NCBI RefSeq assembly: GCF_034424645.1
Contig: NZ_CP139969.1
Location: 186,001-250,000, forward strand
Direction: 5' to 3'
From: Bordetella avium
Lineage (GTDB): Bacteria; Pseudomonadota; Gammaproteobacteria; Burkholderiales; Burkholderiaceae_B
Length of the DNA stretch: 64,000 nt
Every line of letters begins with the position of its first letter. The first letter of the stretch is position 1. A program made the position numbers and the translations under genes. Below the pieces are notes generated by a model. That model made no database searches, was not told the origin of the DNA, and saw only the letters and a program-made list of their open reading frames with translations. This document shows positions 1-8,680 of the stretch, piece by piece.

Positions 1-1869
1 TCCCAGACGGCTGTCGTGCAGATCGGCGATTTTCTGATCGTACTTGCGGCGATTCTCGCGGCGATACTGGTCGGCGTGCAGGTGTACCGCGAAATCGTGG
101 TGCCGGATGCCTGGACCTGGGCGACCGCAGGCTCGATTCTGCAATTCGTGCTGGTGCTGCTGGTGGCTTCGGTGCCGGTGGCGCTGCCCGCCGTGATGTC
201 GGTGACCTTGGCGCTTGGCGCGCTGGCATTGTCCAAGCAAAAGGCGATTGTTTCGCGCTTGTCAGCCATCGATGAACTGGCGGGCGTGGATGTGTTGTGC
301 TCGGACAAGACCGGCACACTGACCCAGAACAAGCTCACGCTCGACGCACCTATCGGTTTTAACGACGCCAAGCCCGACGAGGTGATTTTCGCGGCGGCCC
401 TCGCCACCCAGACGAGCAGCGAGGATGCCATCGATCAGGCGGTATTGAAGGGCGTCAAAACCCCCGCCGATCTCGCGCAGTACAAGCAAACCCACTTCGT
501 CCCCTTTGATCCGGTAAACAAGCGCACGATCGCGACGGTCACGGATAGCGCAGGCAAGTCATGGCAATACGCCAAGGGCGCGCCGCAGGCGATCTCGGCC
601 TTGTGCAAGCTTGATCAGGCGACCGAGACGGCGTATGACGGCAAGGTTCACGACCTGGCCAGCCATGGCTACCGGGCGCTGGGGGCGGCCAGTTCCGAGG
701 ACGACGGCAAGACATGGAAGTTGCTGGGCATCCTGCCGTTGCTGGACCCGCCGCGCGTCGATGCCAAGGACACCATCGCCAAGACCAAGGAGCTCGGCCT
801 CCAGGTCAAGATGGTGACCGGCGATGACGTTGCCATCGGCGCCGAGATCGCAACCCAGCTTGGCATGGGCCCCAATCTGCTGGTGGCCAGCGATGTGTTT
901 CCCAAGGGGACCGATGCCGCTCATATTCCCCAGGCCTCGATCACCGCAGTGGAAAAGGCCGACGGCTTCGGGCGGGTGTTTCCGGAACACAAGTACGAGA
1001 TCGTCAAAGCGCTTCAGCAAGGCGGTCATATCGTCGCCATGACCGGTGATGGCGTGAACGACAGCCCGGCGCTCAAACAGGCCGATTGCGGGATCGCCGT
1101 GTCTGGCGCGACGGACGCGGCCCGTAATGCGGCGGCGCTGATTCTGACCGCCCCGGGCCTGTCCACCATTGTCAATGCGATCATCGAGAGCCGGAAGATC
1201 TTCGAGCGCATCAACTCCTACGTCTATTACCGCATCGCCATGACCATCGCGATCATGGTCGTCGTGGTGTTGTCCAGCGTGGTCTTCAACATCCAGCCGC
1301 TGACCGCAATCATGATCGTGGTGCTGGCCCTGCTGGATGACATTCCTATCATGACCATCGCCTATGACCGGGTGAGGCCAGCGAGTAAGCCGGTGCGCTG
1401 GGACATGCACCATATTCTGATCTTCTCGGTCCTGATGGGCATCATGGCGACCCTGGAGAGCTTTGGCCTGGTGCTGGTGGGCATGGAGTGGATCAGCAGC
1501 ACTGCTTTGCAGGCCTGGATTCCGCTGGATCAAAGCCATTTGCAAACGGCCTTGTTCCTCCAGCTCGCGGCTGGCGGCCACATGCTGCTCTTTGTGGTCC
1601 GCACCCCGGGTTCGATTTTCCGGCCGCTCTATCCGTCCTGGCCCTTGTTCCTGGCGGTGGTGGTCACCCAGATCGTGGCGGTGCTGCTGTGCGGTTTCGG
1701 CATTCTCGTGACACAGCTTCCCTGGGCAGTCATTGGCCTGGTCTGGGTGTATGTGCTGTGCTGGACCGTGCTCATCGACATCGTGAAGATCGCCTATTAC
1801 CGCTTTGGCCCGCCCTCCCGGGCGGCGCAGCCTGGTCTTAAGGCGCCGATTGTCGCCAAGCCGGCCTGA
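1..1869 (+). CDS. Plasma-membrane-type P-type H+-ATPase, 3' part
   Basis: This is a cation-pumping P-type ATPase of the IIIA (proton pump) type, cut by the left window edge; the reading frame is open from base 1, so the GTG at 16 is not the true start. Visible in order are a membrane pair, the PVALP motif of helix M4 (near residue 54 counted from position 16), the phosphorylation motif DKTGTLTQNK (Asp near residue 97), the hinge motif MTGDGVNDSPALKQAD, and a C-terminal block of about six membrane segments. Family members have roughly 800-900 residues, so about 200-250 N-terminal residues lie outside. The lack of Cys-Pro-Cys in M4 argues against a heavy-metal pump. It probably extrudes protons; magnesium or another cation cannot be excluded. 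Confidence 0.9.
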   Translation, partial: SQTAVVQIGDFLIVLAAILAAILVGVQVYREIVVPDAWTWATAGSILQFVLVLLVASVPVALPAVMSVTLALGALALSKQKAIVSRLSAIDELAGVDVLCSDKTGTLTQNKLTLDAPIGFNDAKPDEVIFAAALATQTSSEDAIDQAVLKGVKTPADLAQYKQTHFVPFDPVNKRTIATVTDSAGKSWQYAKGAPQAISALCKLDQATETAYDGKVHDLASHGYRALGAASSEDDGKTWKLLGILPLLDPPRVDAKDTIAKTKELGLQVKMVTGDDVAIGAEIATQLGMGPNLLVASDVFPKGTDAAHIPQASITAVEKADGFGRVFPEHKYEIVKALQQGGHIVAMTGDGVNDSPALKQADCGIAVSGATDAARNAAALILTAPGLSTIVNAIIESRKIFERINSYVYYRIAMTIAIMVVVVLSSVVFNIQPLTAIMIVVLALLDDIPIMTIAYDRVRPASKPVRWDMHHILIFSVLMGIMATLESFGLVLVGMEWISSTALQAWIPLDQSHLQTALFLQLAAGGHMLLFVVRTPGSIFRPLYPSWPLFLAVVVTQIVAVLLCGFGILVTQLPWAVIGLVWVYVLCWTVLIDIVKIAYYRFGPPSRAAQPGLKAPIVAKPA

Positions 1870-1939
1870 CCCTCGCATCCCGGCCGCCGCATGATCGGCG
1901 GCCGGCAGGCAATAAACCGAATTATCTGGGAGAGAGCAT

Positions 1940-2848
1940 ATGGACTATCGCAAGAAGCTGATCGTGGCGCCCGGCTCGAAGGTCAAGCTGAAAAACCTGG
2001 ACCCGGGCTGGCATGGCGAGCATGGCAGCGAAAAAGAAGCGGCGGAAGATATTGCCAAACACCTGGCCAGCATCGCCGATCACCAGCGTCTGCTGTATGG
2101 CGAAAAGCGCCATGCTTTGCTGATCGTGTTGCAAGGCATCGATGCGGCGGGCAAGGACGGCGTATGCTGGCATGTGATCAAGGGTATGAATCCACAAGGC
2201 GTCAACGTCAGCGGCTTCAAGCAACCCACGCCGCAAGAGCTCGCCCACGATTTTCTGTGGCGCGTGCATCCGCACACGCCAGGGCTCGGCCAGGTCGCGG
2301 TGTTCAATCGCTCGCATTATGAAGACGTGCTGGTGGTGCGTGTTCACAAGCTGGCGCCGAAGTCGGTCTGGTCCTCCCGCTACGATCGCATCAATGAGTT
2401 TGAGAAGCTGCTGCACGAAAGCGGTGTGACGATCATCAAGTTCTTTTTGATGATCACGCCCGAGGAGCAGCTCAAGCGCTTTGGCGAGCGCTTGGACGAT
2501 CCGATGCGCCAATGGAAGATCTCCAATAGCGACTACACCGAGCGCGCGCTCTGGGATGACTATATCGGCGCTTATGAGGCGATGCTGGAGAATTGTTCGA
2601 CCAAGCATGCGCCGTGGTATATCTTGCCGTCCAACCACAAGTGGTTCCGTAACTTGGCGGCCTCGCAGATCATCGCGGAAACGCTCAAGGATCTGCATAT
2701 GAAGCTGCCCGAGCCGACGGTCGATATCGCGGCCATCCGGGCGGAATATCATTCCGCGCAAGCTGCCCCAGGCAAGCCGGAAGCGGCTAAGTCGCCCAAG
2801 TCTGGCAAGTCGGATAAGGCCGGGAAGAAGGCCAAGGCAACAAAGTAA
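1940..2848 (+). CDS. ppk2: Polyphosphate kinase 2 family protein
   Basis: A 302-residue PPK2-family kinase, which moves phosphate between polyphosphate and nucleotides in the cytoplasm. The Walker A-like loop GIDAAGKDG lies near residues 67-75, and the family signature FNRSHYEDVLVVRV near 125-138. The C-terminal 30 residues are a Lys/Ala/Pro-rich tail beyond the kinase core, perhaps for binding the polyanion (inference). The ATG at 1940 follows a GGGAGAG ribosome-binding site. The gene lies about 70 bases after the H+-ATPase and 9 bases before the next transporter gene, so the three may be co-transcribed. Which nucleotide it prefers cannot be told from the sequence. Confidence 0.88.
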   Translation: MDYRKKLIVAPGSKVKLKNLDPGWHGEHGSEKEAAEDIAKHLASIADHQRLLYGEKRHALLIVLQGIDAAGKDGVCWHVIKGMNPQGVNVSGFKQPTPQELAHDFLWRVHPHTPGLGQVAVFNRSHYEDVLVVRVHKLAPKSVWSSRYDRINEFEKLLHESGVTIIKFFLMITPEEQLKRFGERLDDPMRQWKISNSDYTERALWDDYIGAYEAMLENCSTKHAPWYILPSNHKWFRNLAASQIIAETLKDLHMKLPEPTVDIAAIRAEYHSAQAAPGKPEAAKSPKSGKSDKAGKKAKATK

Positions 2849-2857
2849 GGGTTTTTG

Positions 2858-4093
2858 ATGGATCTCACGCTTGCGGTTTTTCTGTTGGTCTATGTGGCGA
2901 TGGGCGTCGGCCATCTGCCAGGATTCAAGCTCGATCGGACCGGGGCTGCAACGGTCGGGGCCATGGTCCTGCTCGCGCTGGGCTACATATCACCGCAAGC
3001 TGCCTGGGATGCCATTGACTACCGGACCATCGGCCTGCTTTTCGGGCTGATGGTCGTTTCTTCGGCTTTTGTGGTTTCCGGCTTTTATGACAAGGCGGCG
3101 CGATGGGTGGGCGGTCTGCGTGTTGCGCCGCCGCTATTGCTGGCCATTCTGATCGCTGTGGGCGGCGGGCTGTCTGCGATATTGACCAACGATGTGGTGG
3201 TCGTGGCCATGACGCCGGTGCTCGTGTCCATCACGCTGACGCGAGGCCTGAACCCGATTCCATTTCTGCTGGCATTCTGTTTTGCGTCCAACGTCGGTTC
3301 GGCCGCGACCATCATCGGCAGCCCGCAGAACATGATCGCCGCCGAGGCGCTAGGGCTCTCGTTTACCGGCTTTATGAGGGTATCGGCCCTGCCGGCTCTG
3401 CTCGGGCTGCCGCTCATCTGGTTGACGATAGTCCTTCTCTACCGTGGCAAATGGCAGCGCAGGGCGCAAGCGGCAGCCGTGAAGGGGCCGGTCGCTGAGG
3501 CGATCCCCTTCGACCGGGTCGAAACGCTCAAGGCGGCGGTGATCACCCTGCTTATGGTGGGTGCTTTCGTCTTTAGCAATTGGCCGCATATGTTGATTGC
3601 GCTGGGCGGCGCGGCGGTGCTGCTGGTCAATCGGGGCATTTCATCCAAAAACATGCTCAGCCGCGTCGACGGCGATCTGCTGCTTTTGCTGATCGGTCTA
3701 TTCATTGTCAACCAGGCGGTGGCCGCGACCGGCCTGCCTCAGCATCTCTTGACCGAGTTGAGCGGCATAGGCCTGCATCTGCAAGATCCGCTGTCCATGC
3801 TGGCGATTATGTCGGTGTTGAGCAATGTGGTGGGCAACAACCCTGCCGTCATGCTGGTGGCGCCCTTTATCGATGGCGTCACCAACCCGGCGGCGCTGGG
3901 CGCGGCGATTGCGCTGGGTACCGGCTTCTCATCGAACATGGTGATTTTCGGCAGTCTGGCTGGCATCATCGTGGCCGAGCAGGGCAAAGAGCATGGCGTG
4001 ACTATCAGCTTTTGGGAGTTCGCGCGGGCCGGTTTGCCGGTGTCCCTGCTCTGCCTTGCCTTGGCCGTGGGCTGGATTCTTTATCTCACCTGA
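2858..4093 (+). CDS. SLC13/ArsB-NhaD superfamily anion transporter
   Basis: A membrane protein of 411 residues with 10-11 hydrophobic segments, of the ion transporter superfamily that includes SLC13, ArsB and CitMHS. The two halves carry related motifs: SAILTNDVVVVAMTPV (around residue 110) and SNVVGNNPAVMLVAPF (around residue 330), the paired re-entrant loops that bind substrate in this fold. I chose the ATG at 2858 over the TTG at 2855 because AAGG sits just upstream. The substrate (dicarboxylate, sulfate, arsenite or sodium/proton) cannot be assigned. Spacing to ppk2 is 9 bases, which suggests one transcript with it. Confidence 0.8.
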   Translation: MDLTLAVFLLVYVAMGVGHLPGFKLDRTGAATVGAMVLLALGYISPQAAWDAIDYRTIGLLFGLMVVSSAFVVSGFYDKAARWVGGLRVAPPLLLAILIAVGGGLSAILTNDVVVVAMTPVLVSITLTRGLNPIPFLLAFCFASNVGSAATIIGSPQNMIAAEALGLSFTGFMRVSALPALLGLPLIWLTIVLLYRGKWQRRAQAAAVKGPVAEAIPFDRVETLKAAVITLLMVGAFVFSNWPHMLIALGGAAVLLVNRGISSKNMLSRVDGDLLLLLIGLFIVNQAVAATGLPQHLLTELSGIGLHLQDPLSMLAIMSVLSNVVGNNPAVMLVAPFIDGVTNPAALGAAIALGTGFSSNMVIFGSLAGIIVAEQGKEHGVTISFWEFARAGLPVSLLCLALAVGWILYLT

Positions 4094-4482
4094 GACCATC
4101 AGCCTTGCCGGCGGGTTCGGCAAGCTGAGAAAGAGACGAAGGCCGCTTTGCCGAGGCCCTCTGCTTCCTATGACCCCAGCGCGTTTCAGACCTGTCGCGC
4201 TCAGGCGGGCGTCGAGTCGTATCTGGCATTTCGCGGATGTCAGACCGGCTATTGAACGTGAAAAACGGCTCGGCCGACGTGACGATTTCCTGGACGAAAT
4301 CTGGGCGATGCGAAACACCTACTGCAGGATTACCGCCCCGAGGCGGTGCCCACGCCGCCTTATTGCTATGGCTATCAACGGCCCACGCCGGCCTTGGCCC
4401 AGCGCATCCGCCAGTTCGCGGGCAATACCGCCGAAGCGCCTTCCCCGGTGCCTCGGACGGTCTGCCCGGAATAGGCCGGCCT
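4094..4482. other. Non-coding stretch with possible decayed gene remnant
   Basis: No intact gene lies between the transporter and the MFS pseudogene. On the plus strand a reading frame without ATG covers about 4122-4250, and a second, shifted frame runs from about 4288 to a TAG at 4474-4476. The latter gives a protein-like segment containing QDYRPEAVP, CYGYQRPTP and ALAQRIRQFAGN. The two pieces may be one short gene broken by a frameshift, but I recognise no family. A GC-rich genome can produce such frames by chance. Confidence 0.3.
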
Positions 4483-4870
4483 ATTCCCGTATGCGGCCCT
4501 TGGTTTCGGGCAGCATGAGCGCGGCGATGATCACGACGCCATAAGCTGTGGTGGTGAATACGCCGAAGGCCCAGGCCAGGCCGTGGGTTTGGCCGAGATA
4601 GCCCGCCAGGCTGGGAAACAACGCGCCGATGCCCCGGCCGAAGTTGTAAGCCCTGGCCGTTGGCGCGGACGTCCGAGGGGAACAGCTCGGTCAGATAGGC
4701 GCCGATACTGCCGAAAATGCCCGAGGCGGCAAAGCCCACACCGCCGCCAAACAGCACGTTCAGGCGCACCCCGGCCTCGTGCATGGCCTCCAGTTCGGCA
4801 TCGGTGATGTCGGGCGCTGCGGCGAGCTTGCACAGCTGCGTGTCCCAAGCCCGTCTGCCAACAAGGCCTA
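4483..4870 (-). pseudogene. MFS transporter C-terminal fragment, frameshifted
   Basis: Read on the minus strand, this is the C-terminal quarter of a major facilitator superfamily sugar/metabolite-proton symporter. From about 4870 to 4650 the frame contains GGGVGFAASGIFG and YLTELFPSDVRANGQG. Near 4645 the frame must shift to continue as NFGRGIGALFPSLAGYLG and end in LMLPETKGRIRE before the TAG at 4483-4485. The N-terminal three quarters are missing: homology fades at about 4865, where the AT-rich leader of the dehydratase gene begins. Both a 5' deletion and a frameshift mark it as a pseudogene. Its neighbours suggest that it once imported a sugar acid. Confidence 0.78.
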
Positions 4871-4989
4871 CTTTAATTAACTAAATTATTAATAATATGG
4901 GTGATAATACCAGTGACATCGTTGCACAGATTGCCTACCCGGGTGGCTGAGCTTTCCCGCCCGCCCCTTTTCTTAGCCCCACTCAGCCA

Positions 4990-6749
4990 ATGTCCGATTC
5001 CGAAAAAAAGGCCCACCCGCCAACCTCGAATGCCGCCAGCGGGCTGTCCAAAGGCCTCACCCAATACGGCGATCAGGGCTTTTCCCTGTTCCTTCGCAAG
5101 GCTTTCATCAAAGGGGCGGGCTATACCGATTCGGCGCTCGAACGTCCGGTCATCGGCATCGTCAATACCGGCAGCGCCTACAACCCCTGTCATGGCAATG
5201 CGCCGCAACTGATCGAGGCGCTCAAGCGCGGCATCATGCTGGCGGGCGGCCTGCCGATGGATTTCCCCACGATTTCCATTCATGAGAGCTTCTCGGCGCC
5301 AACCAGCATGTATTTGCGCAATCTCATGTCCATGGATACCGAGGAGATGATCCGCGCCCAGCCGATGGACGCTGTCGTGCTGATAGGCGGTTGCGACAAG
5401 ACGGTGCCGGCGCAATTGATGGGCGCGGCTTCTGCCGGCATTCCCGCCATTCAGTTGATCACCGGTTCGATGCTGACCGGTTCGCATCGCAGCGAGCGGG
5501 TGGGCGCCTGTACCGATTGCCGGCGCTATTGGGGCAAGTACCGCGCCGAGGAAATCGATGCCGAAGAAATTGCGGAGGTGAACAATCAACTGGTGGCTAG
5601 CGTCGGCACCTGTTCGGTCATGGGCACGGCGAGCACGATGGCCTGTCTGGCCGAGGCGCTGGGCATGACCGTGCCGGGTGGCGCTTCACCGCCCGCCGTG
5701 ACGGCGGATCGCCTCCGCGTGGCCGAACGTACCGGCACCGAGGCCGTGCGCCTCGCGCGCGAGCGCCTCACCATTGACCAGATTCTCACGCCCGCAGCCT
5801 TCGAGAACGCGATGCGTGTGTTGCTGTCCATCGGCGGCTCCACCAATGGCATCGTGCATTTGGCCGCTATTGCCGGCCGCATGGGCTATGACATCGATCT
5901 GCACGCCCTGGATCGCATGAGCCGCGACACGCCGGTGTTGCTGGATCTCAAGCCCTCGGGCGACCACTACATGGAGGACTTCCACCATGCAGGCGGCATG
6001 GCCCCTTGTTACGTGAGCTCAAGCCCTTGCTGCATCTGGATGCGCTTACCATCACGGGCCGCACGCTGGGCGAAGAGATCGCGTTGGCCGGGCCGGGCTT
6101 CCCCCAGAACGTTGTGCGGCCACGCAGCCGGCCGATCTATCCGCAAGGCGGTATCGCGGTGCTGCACGGCAACCTGGCGCCCGGTGGGGCCATCATCAAG
6201 CAATCGGCCGCGCATCCCGATCTGATGGAGCATGAAGGGCGTGCCGTGGTGTTCGAGGATGGGGCCGACCTTGCCTTGCGTATCGACAGCGACGACCTGG
6301 ACGTGACGGCCGACGATATTCTGGTGCTCAAAAACATCGGTCCCAAGGGGGCGCCGGGCATGCCCGAGGCGGGCTATATCCCCATCCCGCGCAAGCTGGC
6401 CCGGGCTGGCGTGAAAGACATGGTGCGCATCTCTGATGGCCGCATGAGCGGCACGGCGTTTGGCACCATCGTGCTGCATGTCACGCCCGAAGCGGCCATC
6501 GGCGGGCCGCTGGCCTATGTGCGCAACGGCGACCGCATCGGCCTGTCGGTACAGCGCCGCGAGATCATCCTGCATGTCAGCGACGCCGAACTGGCCGCGC
6601 GCGCCCAAGCACAGCCGGTGGTCGAGCCCACGGCGGACCGGGGCTACCGCAAGCTGTTTCTGACGTCCGTGAATCAGGCTGACCAGGGGGTGGACTTCGA
6701 TTTCTTGCGCGCCGCCACACAACGCGGCAGCCTGCCCAGAAAAGACTGA
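4990..6749 (+). pseudogene. IlvD/Edd family dehydratase, frameshifted
   Basis: An iron-sulfur dehydratase of the IlvD/Edd family, probably closer to sugar-acid (arabonate-type) dehydratases than to true dihydroxy-acid dehydratase. Cluster cysteines are visible at C67 (YNPCHGN), C135 (GGCDK) and C208 (TCSVMGTAST), and substrate-region motifs such as SDGRMSGTAFG near the end. The frame runs from ATG 4990 to about 6000 (AGGM) and continues one base back from about 6006 as LRELKPLLHLD. One base appears to be missing in the GCCCC run at 6001-6005. Repaired, the protein would be about 586 residues, normal for the family. Either the gene is inactivated or the sequence has an error there. The GntR regulator follows directly. 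Confidence 0.78.
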
Positions 6750-6849
6750 GCGCCAGGGCTTGGGCGGGCGTCGGAGAGGTCAGCGGAAATACAATGGTCT
6801 ATTCTCCAGTGACTGGCGCAGTGCGCCCTTATGCCCAGGTTTTCAGCCC

Positions 6850-7545
6850 ATGCCTGCCCCCGCTAGCCAATCCGACGCACCCGACACCTTGAAGCGTATG
6901 ATCGCCGCGCTTGAAGAGGATGTCGTTTTCGGCCGTTTGCATCCGCGCGAACGTCTGGTTGAAGACGAGCTCATGGCGCGTTTCAACGTCAAGCGTCATG
7001 TGGCGCGAGAGGCATTGCTTGCATTGGAGCGCATGGGTCTGGTCGAGCGCCGCAAGAATATCGGCGCTTTTGTGCGCGCCTTCTCCGTCCAGGAAGTCAT
7101 CGAGCTATACGAAGTGCGTGCCTTGCTCGAGACGGAGGCGGCAAGGCGTATCCCTCGCGACCTGGACCCGCAGCGCCTGGCGCCCTTGAAAGCCATCCAG
7201 GCCTTGCATGATCAGGCTACGCAGGCGGGTGATGCGCGTGCGGCGTTTCGCCATAACGCGGCGTTTCACGAAGCCCTGTTCAGCCTTTGCAGCAATCGAA
7301 CCCTGCATCAGGCCTTGACCGAGTTCGCGCGCCAGACCCACCCGATCCGCTTTGCCTCGCTGGTGTCGCCCGATTACCGCGAGCAGGCCCGACAGGAGCA
7401 TTGGCAAATGATAGAAGCGCTGGAAGCCGGCGATATCGATACGCTAGTGTCCTTGTGCGCGGCCCATTTGCTGCCTTCGCGTGACGCCTATCTCGAAGCA
7501 CAAAGCCATCGCGATACCGAGTCGCTGGCGCGCCGCTCCGCCTGA
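6850..7545 (+). CDS. GntR family regulator, FCD subfamily
   Basis: A 231-residue transcription factor. The N-terminal winged helix covers roughly residues 12-82 (ERLVEDELMARFNVKRHVAREALLAL, then a wing reading ERRKNIGAFVRAF). An all-helical FCD effector domain follows, with the typical His-rich helices (FRHNAAFHEALF). The frame is open further upstream, but the ATG at 6850 gives a normal N-terminus. It lies about 100 bases after the dehydratase on the same strand. Such regulators usually repress the neighbouring sugar-acid catabolic genes and respond to a hydroxy or keto acid, so its target here is probably the decayed locus. Confidence 0.85.
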   Translation: MPAPASQSDAPDTLKRMIAALEEDVVFGRLHPRERLVEDELMARFNVKRHVAREALLALERMGLVERRKNIGAFVRAFSVQEVIELYEVRALLETEAARRIPRDLDPQRLAPLKAIQALHDQATQAGDARAAFRHNAAFHEALFSLCSNRTLHQALTEFARQTHPIRFASLVSPDYREQARQEHWQMIEALEAGDIDTLVSLCAAHLLPSRDAYLEAQSHRDTESLARRSA

Positions 7546-7659
7546 ACTGTCCGTCGTCCATGCCTCTGCCGCCCGCCTTATCTGCCACGCCCGATGCGCA
7601 GGCTTATCTGCGGGATGGTCTGCCTCCCAGCGCCTATTCGTGCCTGCTTGAGCGGTCGC

Positions 7660-8589
7660 TTATGACGTTTGCGTCGGCGTCTTCCAAAGGCCTGTAGCGC
7701 GGGCCTTGTCGATCAGCGCCGCCACGGCCGGGGCATTATCGCGTGTGCGAAAGGCCAGGGCGAGATTCACGCGCCGTTCGAAGCCGGTGATGCGGCGGTA
7801 GGTGATGCCGGGCGGCGACAGCCTGACGATGGATTCGGGCGCCAGCACCACCCCATAGCCCGCCGCGGCCAGCGCCAAGGCCGACATGAAATCCTTGACG
7901 CGCTGATGCGGCTGAGCCGTGAAGCCGCCGCTTCTGCCCAGATCCGCCAGAATCTCCGAGAATCCCTCGCGCTCTCCAAACTGCGGGATGATGAAAGACT
8001 CCAGGGCCAGATCGGCGGGAGCCAGTTCATCTTTGCGCCCAAGCAGATGGTTGTCGGCCATGGCGACCGCCAGGCGCTCTGATTCAAGCGAAATTGCCTC
8101 TACGCCTTTAGGGTATTCGCGCCGGGCGCGCAGAATGCCGACGTCGATCGCAGCCGTTTTCAGGTTTTCGATCTGGGTGGGGGTGTCCATGGGTAGTACT
8201 TCCAGGCGGACTGCGGGATGCTCGGCGCGATAGCCTCTGAGCAGCCCCTGCATGACGCCGGTGGTGACGGCCGAACCGACAAAGCCGATCTTGACGACTC
8301 CGGCCAGCCCACGCGCGGCCAACATCCCGATCTGCACCGCCTGATCGATATGTTGCAGGGCGATGACGGCATGGGCATGAAAGGCGCGCCCGGCATCGGT
8401 GAGCGAGACCGGCTGTCTTTTATTGCGCTGGAGCAGCTTCACGCCAAGCTGGGTTTCCAGTTTTTGTATGGCTACGCTTAACACCGATTGGGAGATGTCC
8501 AGCCGGTCCGCCGCCTTGGAGAAATGCAGGTTTTCCACTACTGCAATGAAGTAGCGTAGCGTGCGTGTTTCCACGTTTTGATCGCTCAT
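7660..8589 (-). CDS. LysR family regulator, probably of glaH
   Basis: A LysR-type regulator of 309 residues. The N-terminal helix-turn-helix (LRYFIAVVENLHFSKAADRL ... SVAIQKLETQLG) occupies residues 8-67, followed by the two-lobed effector-binding domain. I took ATG 8589; a TTG three codons upstream (8598) is possible. It is divergent from glaH with 91 bases between, the classic layout in which a LysR protein controls the neighbour and itself. In E. coli glaH is instead under the GntR-type CsiR, so a LysR partner is notable. The inducer may be glutarate or a related dicarboxylate (inference). Confidence 0.87.
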   Translation of the reverse strand: MSDQNVETRTLRYFIAVVENLHFSKAADRLDISQSVLSVAIQKLETQLGVKLLQRNKRQPVSLTDAGRAFHAHAVIALQHIDQAVQIGMLAARGLAGVVKIGFVGSAVTTGVMQGLLRGYRAEHPAVRLEVLPMDTPTQIENLKTAAIDVGILRARREYPKGVEAISLESERLAVAMADNHLLGRKDELAPADLALESFIIPQFGEREGFSEILADLGRSGGFTAQPHQRVKDFMSALALAAAGYGVVLAPESIVRLSPPGITYRRITGFERRVNLALAFRTRDNAPAVAALIDKARATGLWKTPTQTS

Positions 8590-8646
8590 ACCAAACAAAG
8601 TATCGGTAGCCGCCGGTTTAATGCCGGAGGGTTGTCACGTTTAATG
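8588..8646. promoter_or_regulatory. Candidate LysR-binding region between lysR gene and glaH
   Basis: The divergent promoter region holds a dyad ATAC-N8-GTAT at 8588-8603, overlapping the LysR start codon. It also holds a direct repeat GTTTAATG at 8616-8623 and 8639-8646, spaced 23 bases, about two helical turns. LysR proteins bind short interrupted dyads, and often a second site nearer the activated promoter. The assignment is by position only. Confidence 0.35.
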
Positions 8647-8680
8647 ATTTCCAGCACCGCTTTCCATCAAGGAGATCATT

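Noticed and set aside
559..1878. 439-codon minus-strand frame opposite the P-type ATPase
   Set aside because: Antisense shadow rich in His/Gln/Arg; the plus-strand ATPase motifs are decisive.
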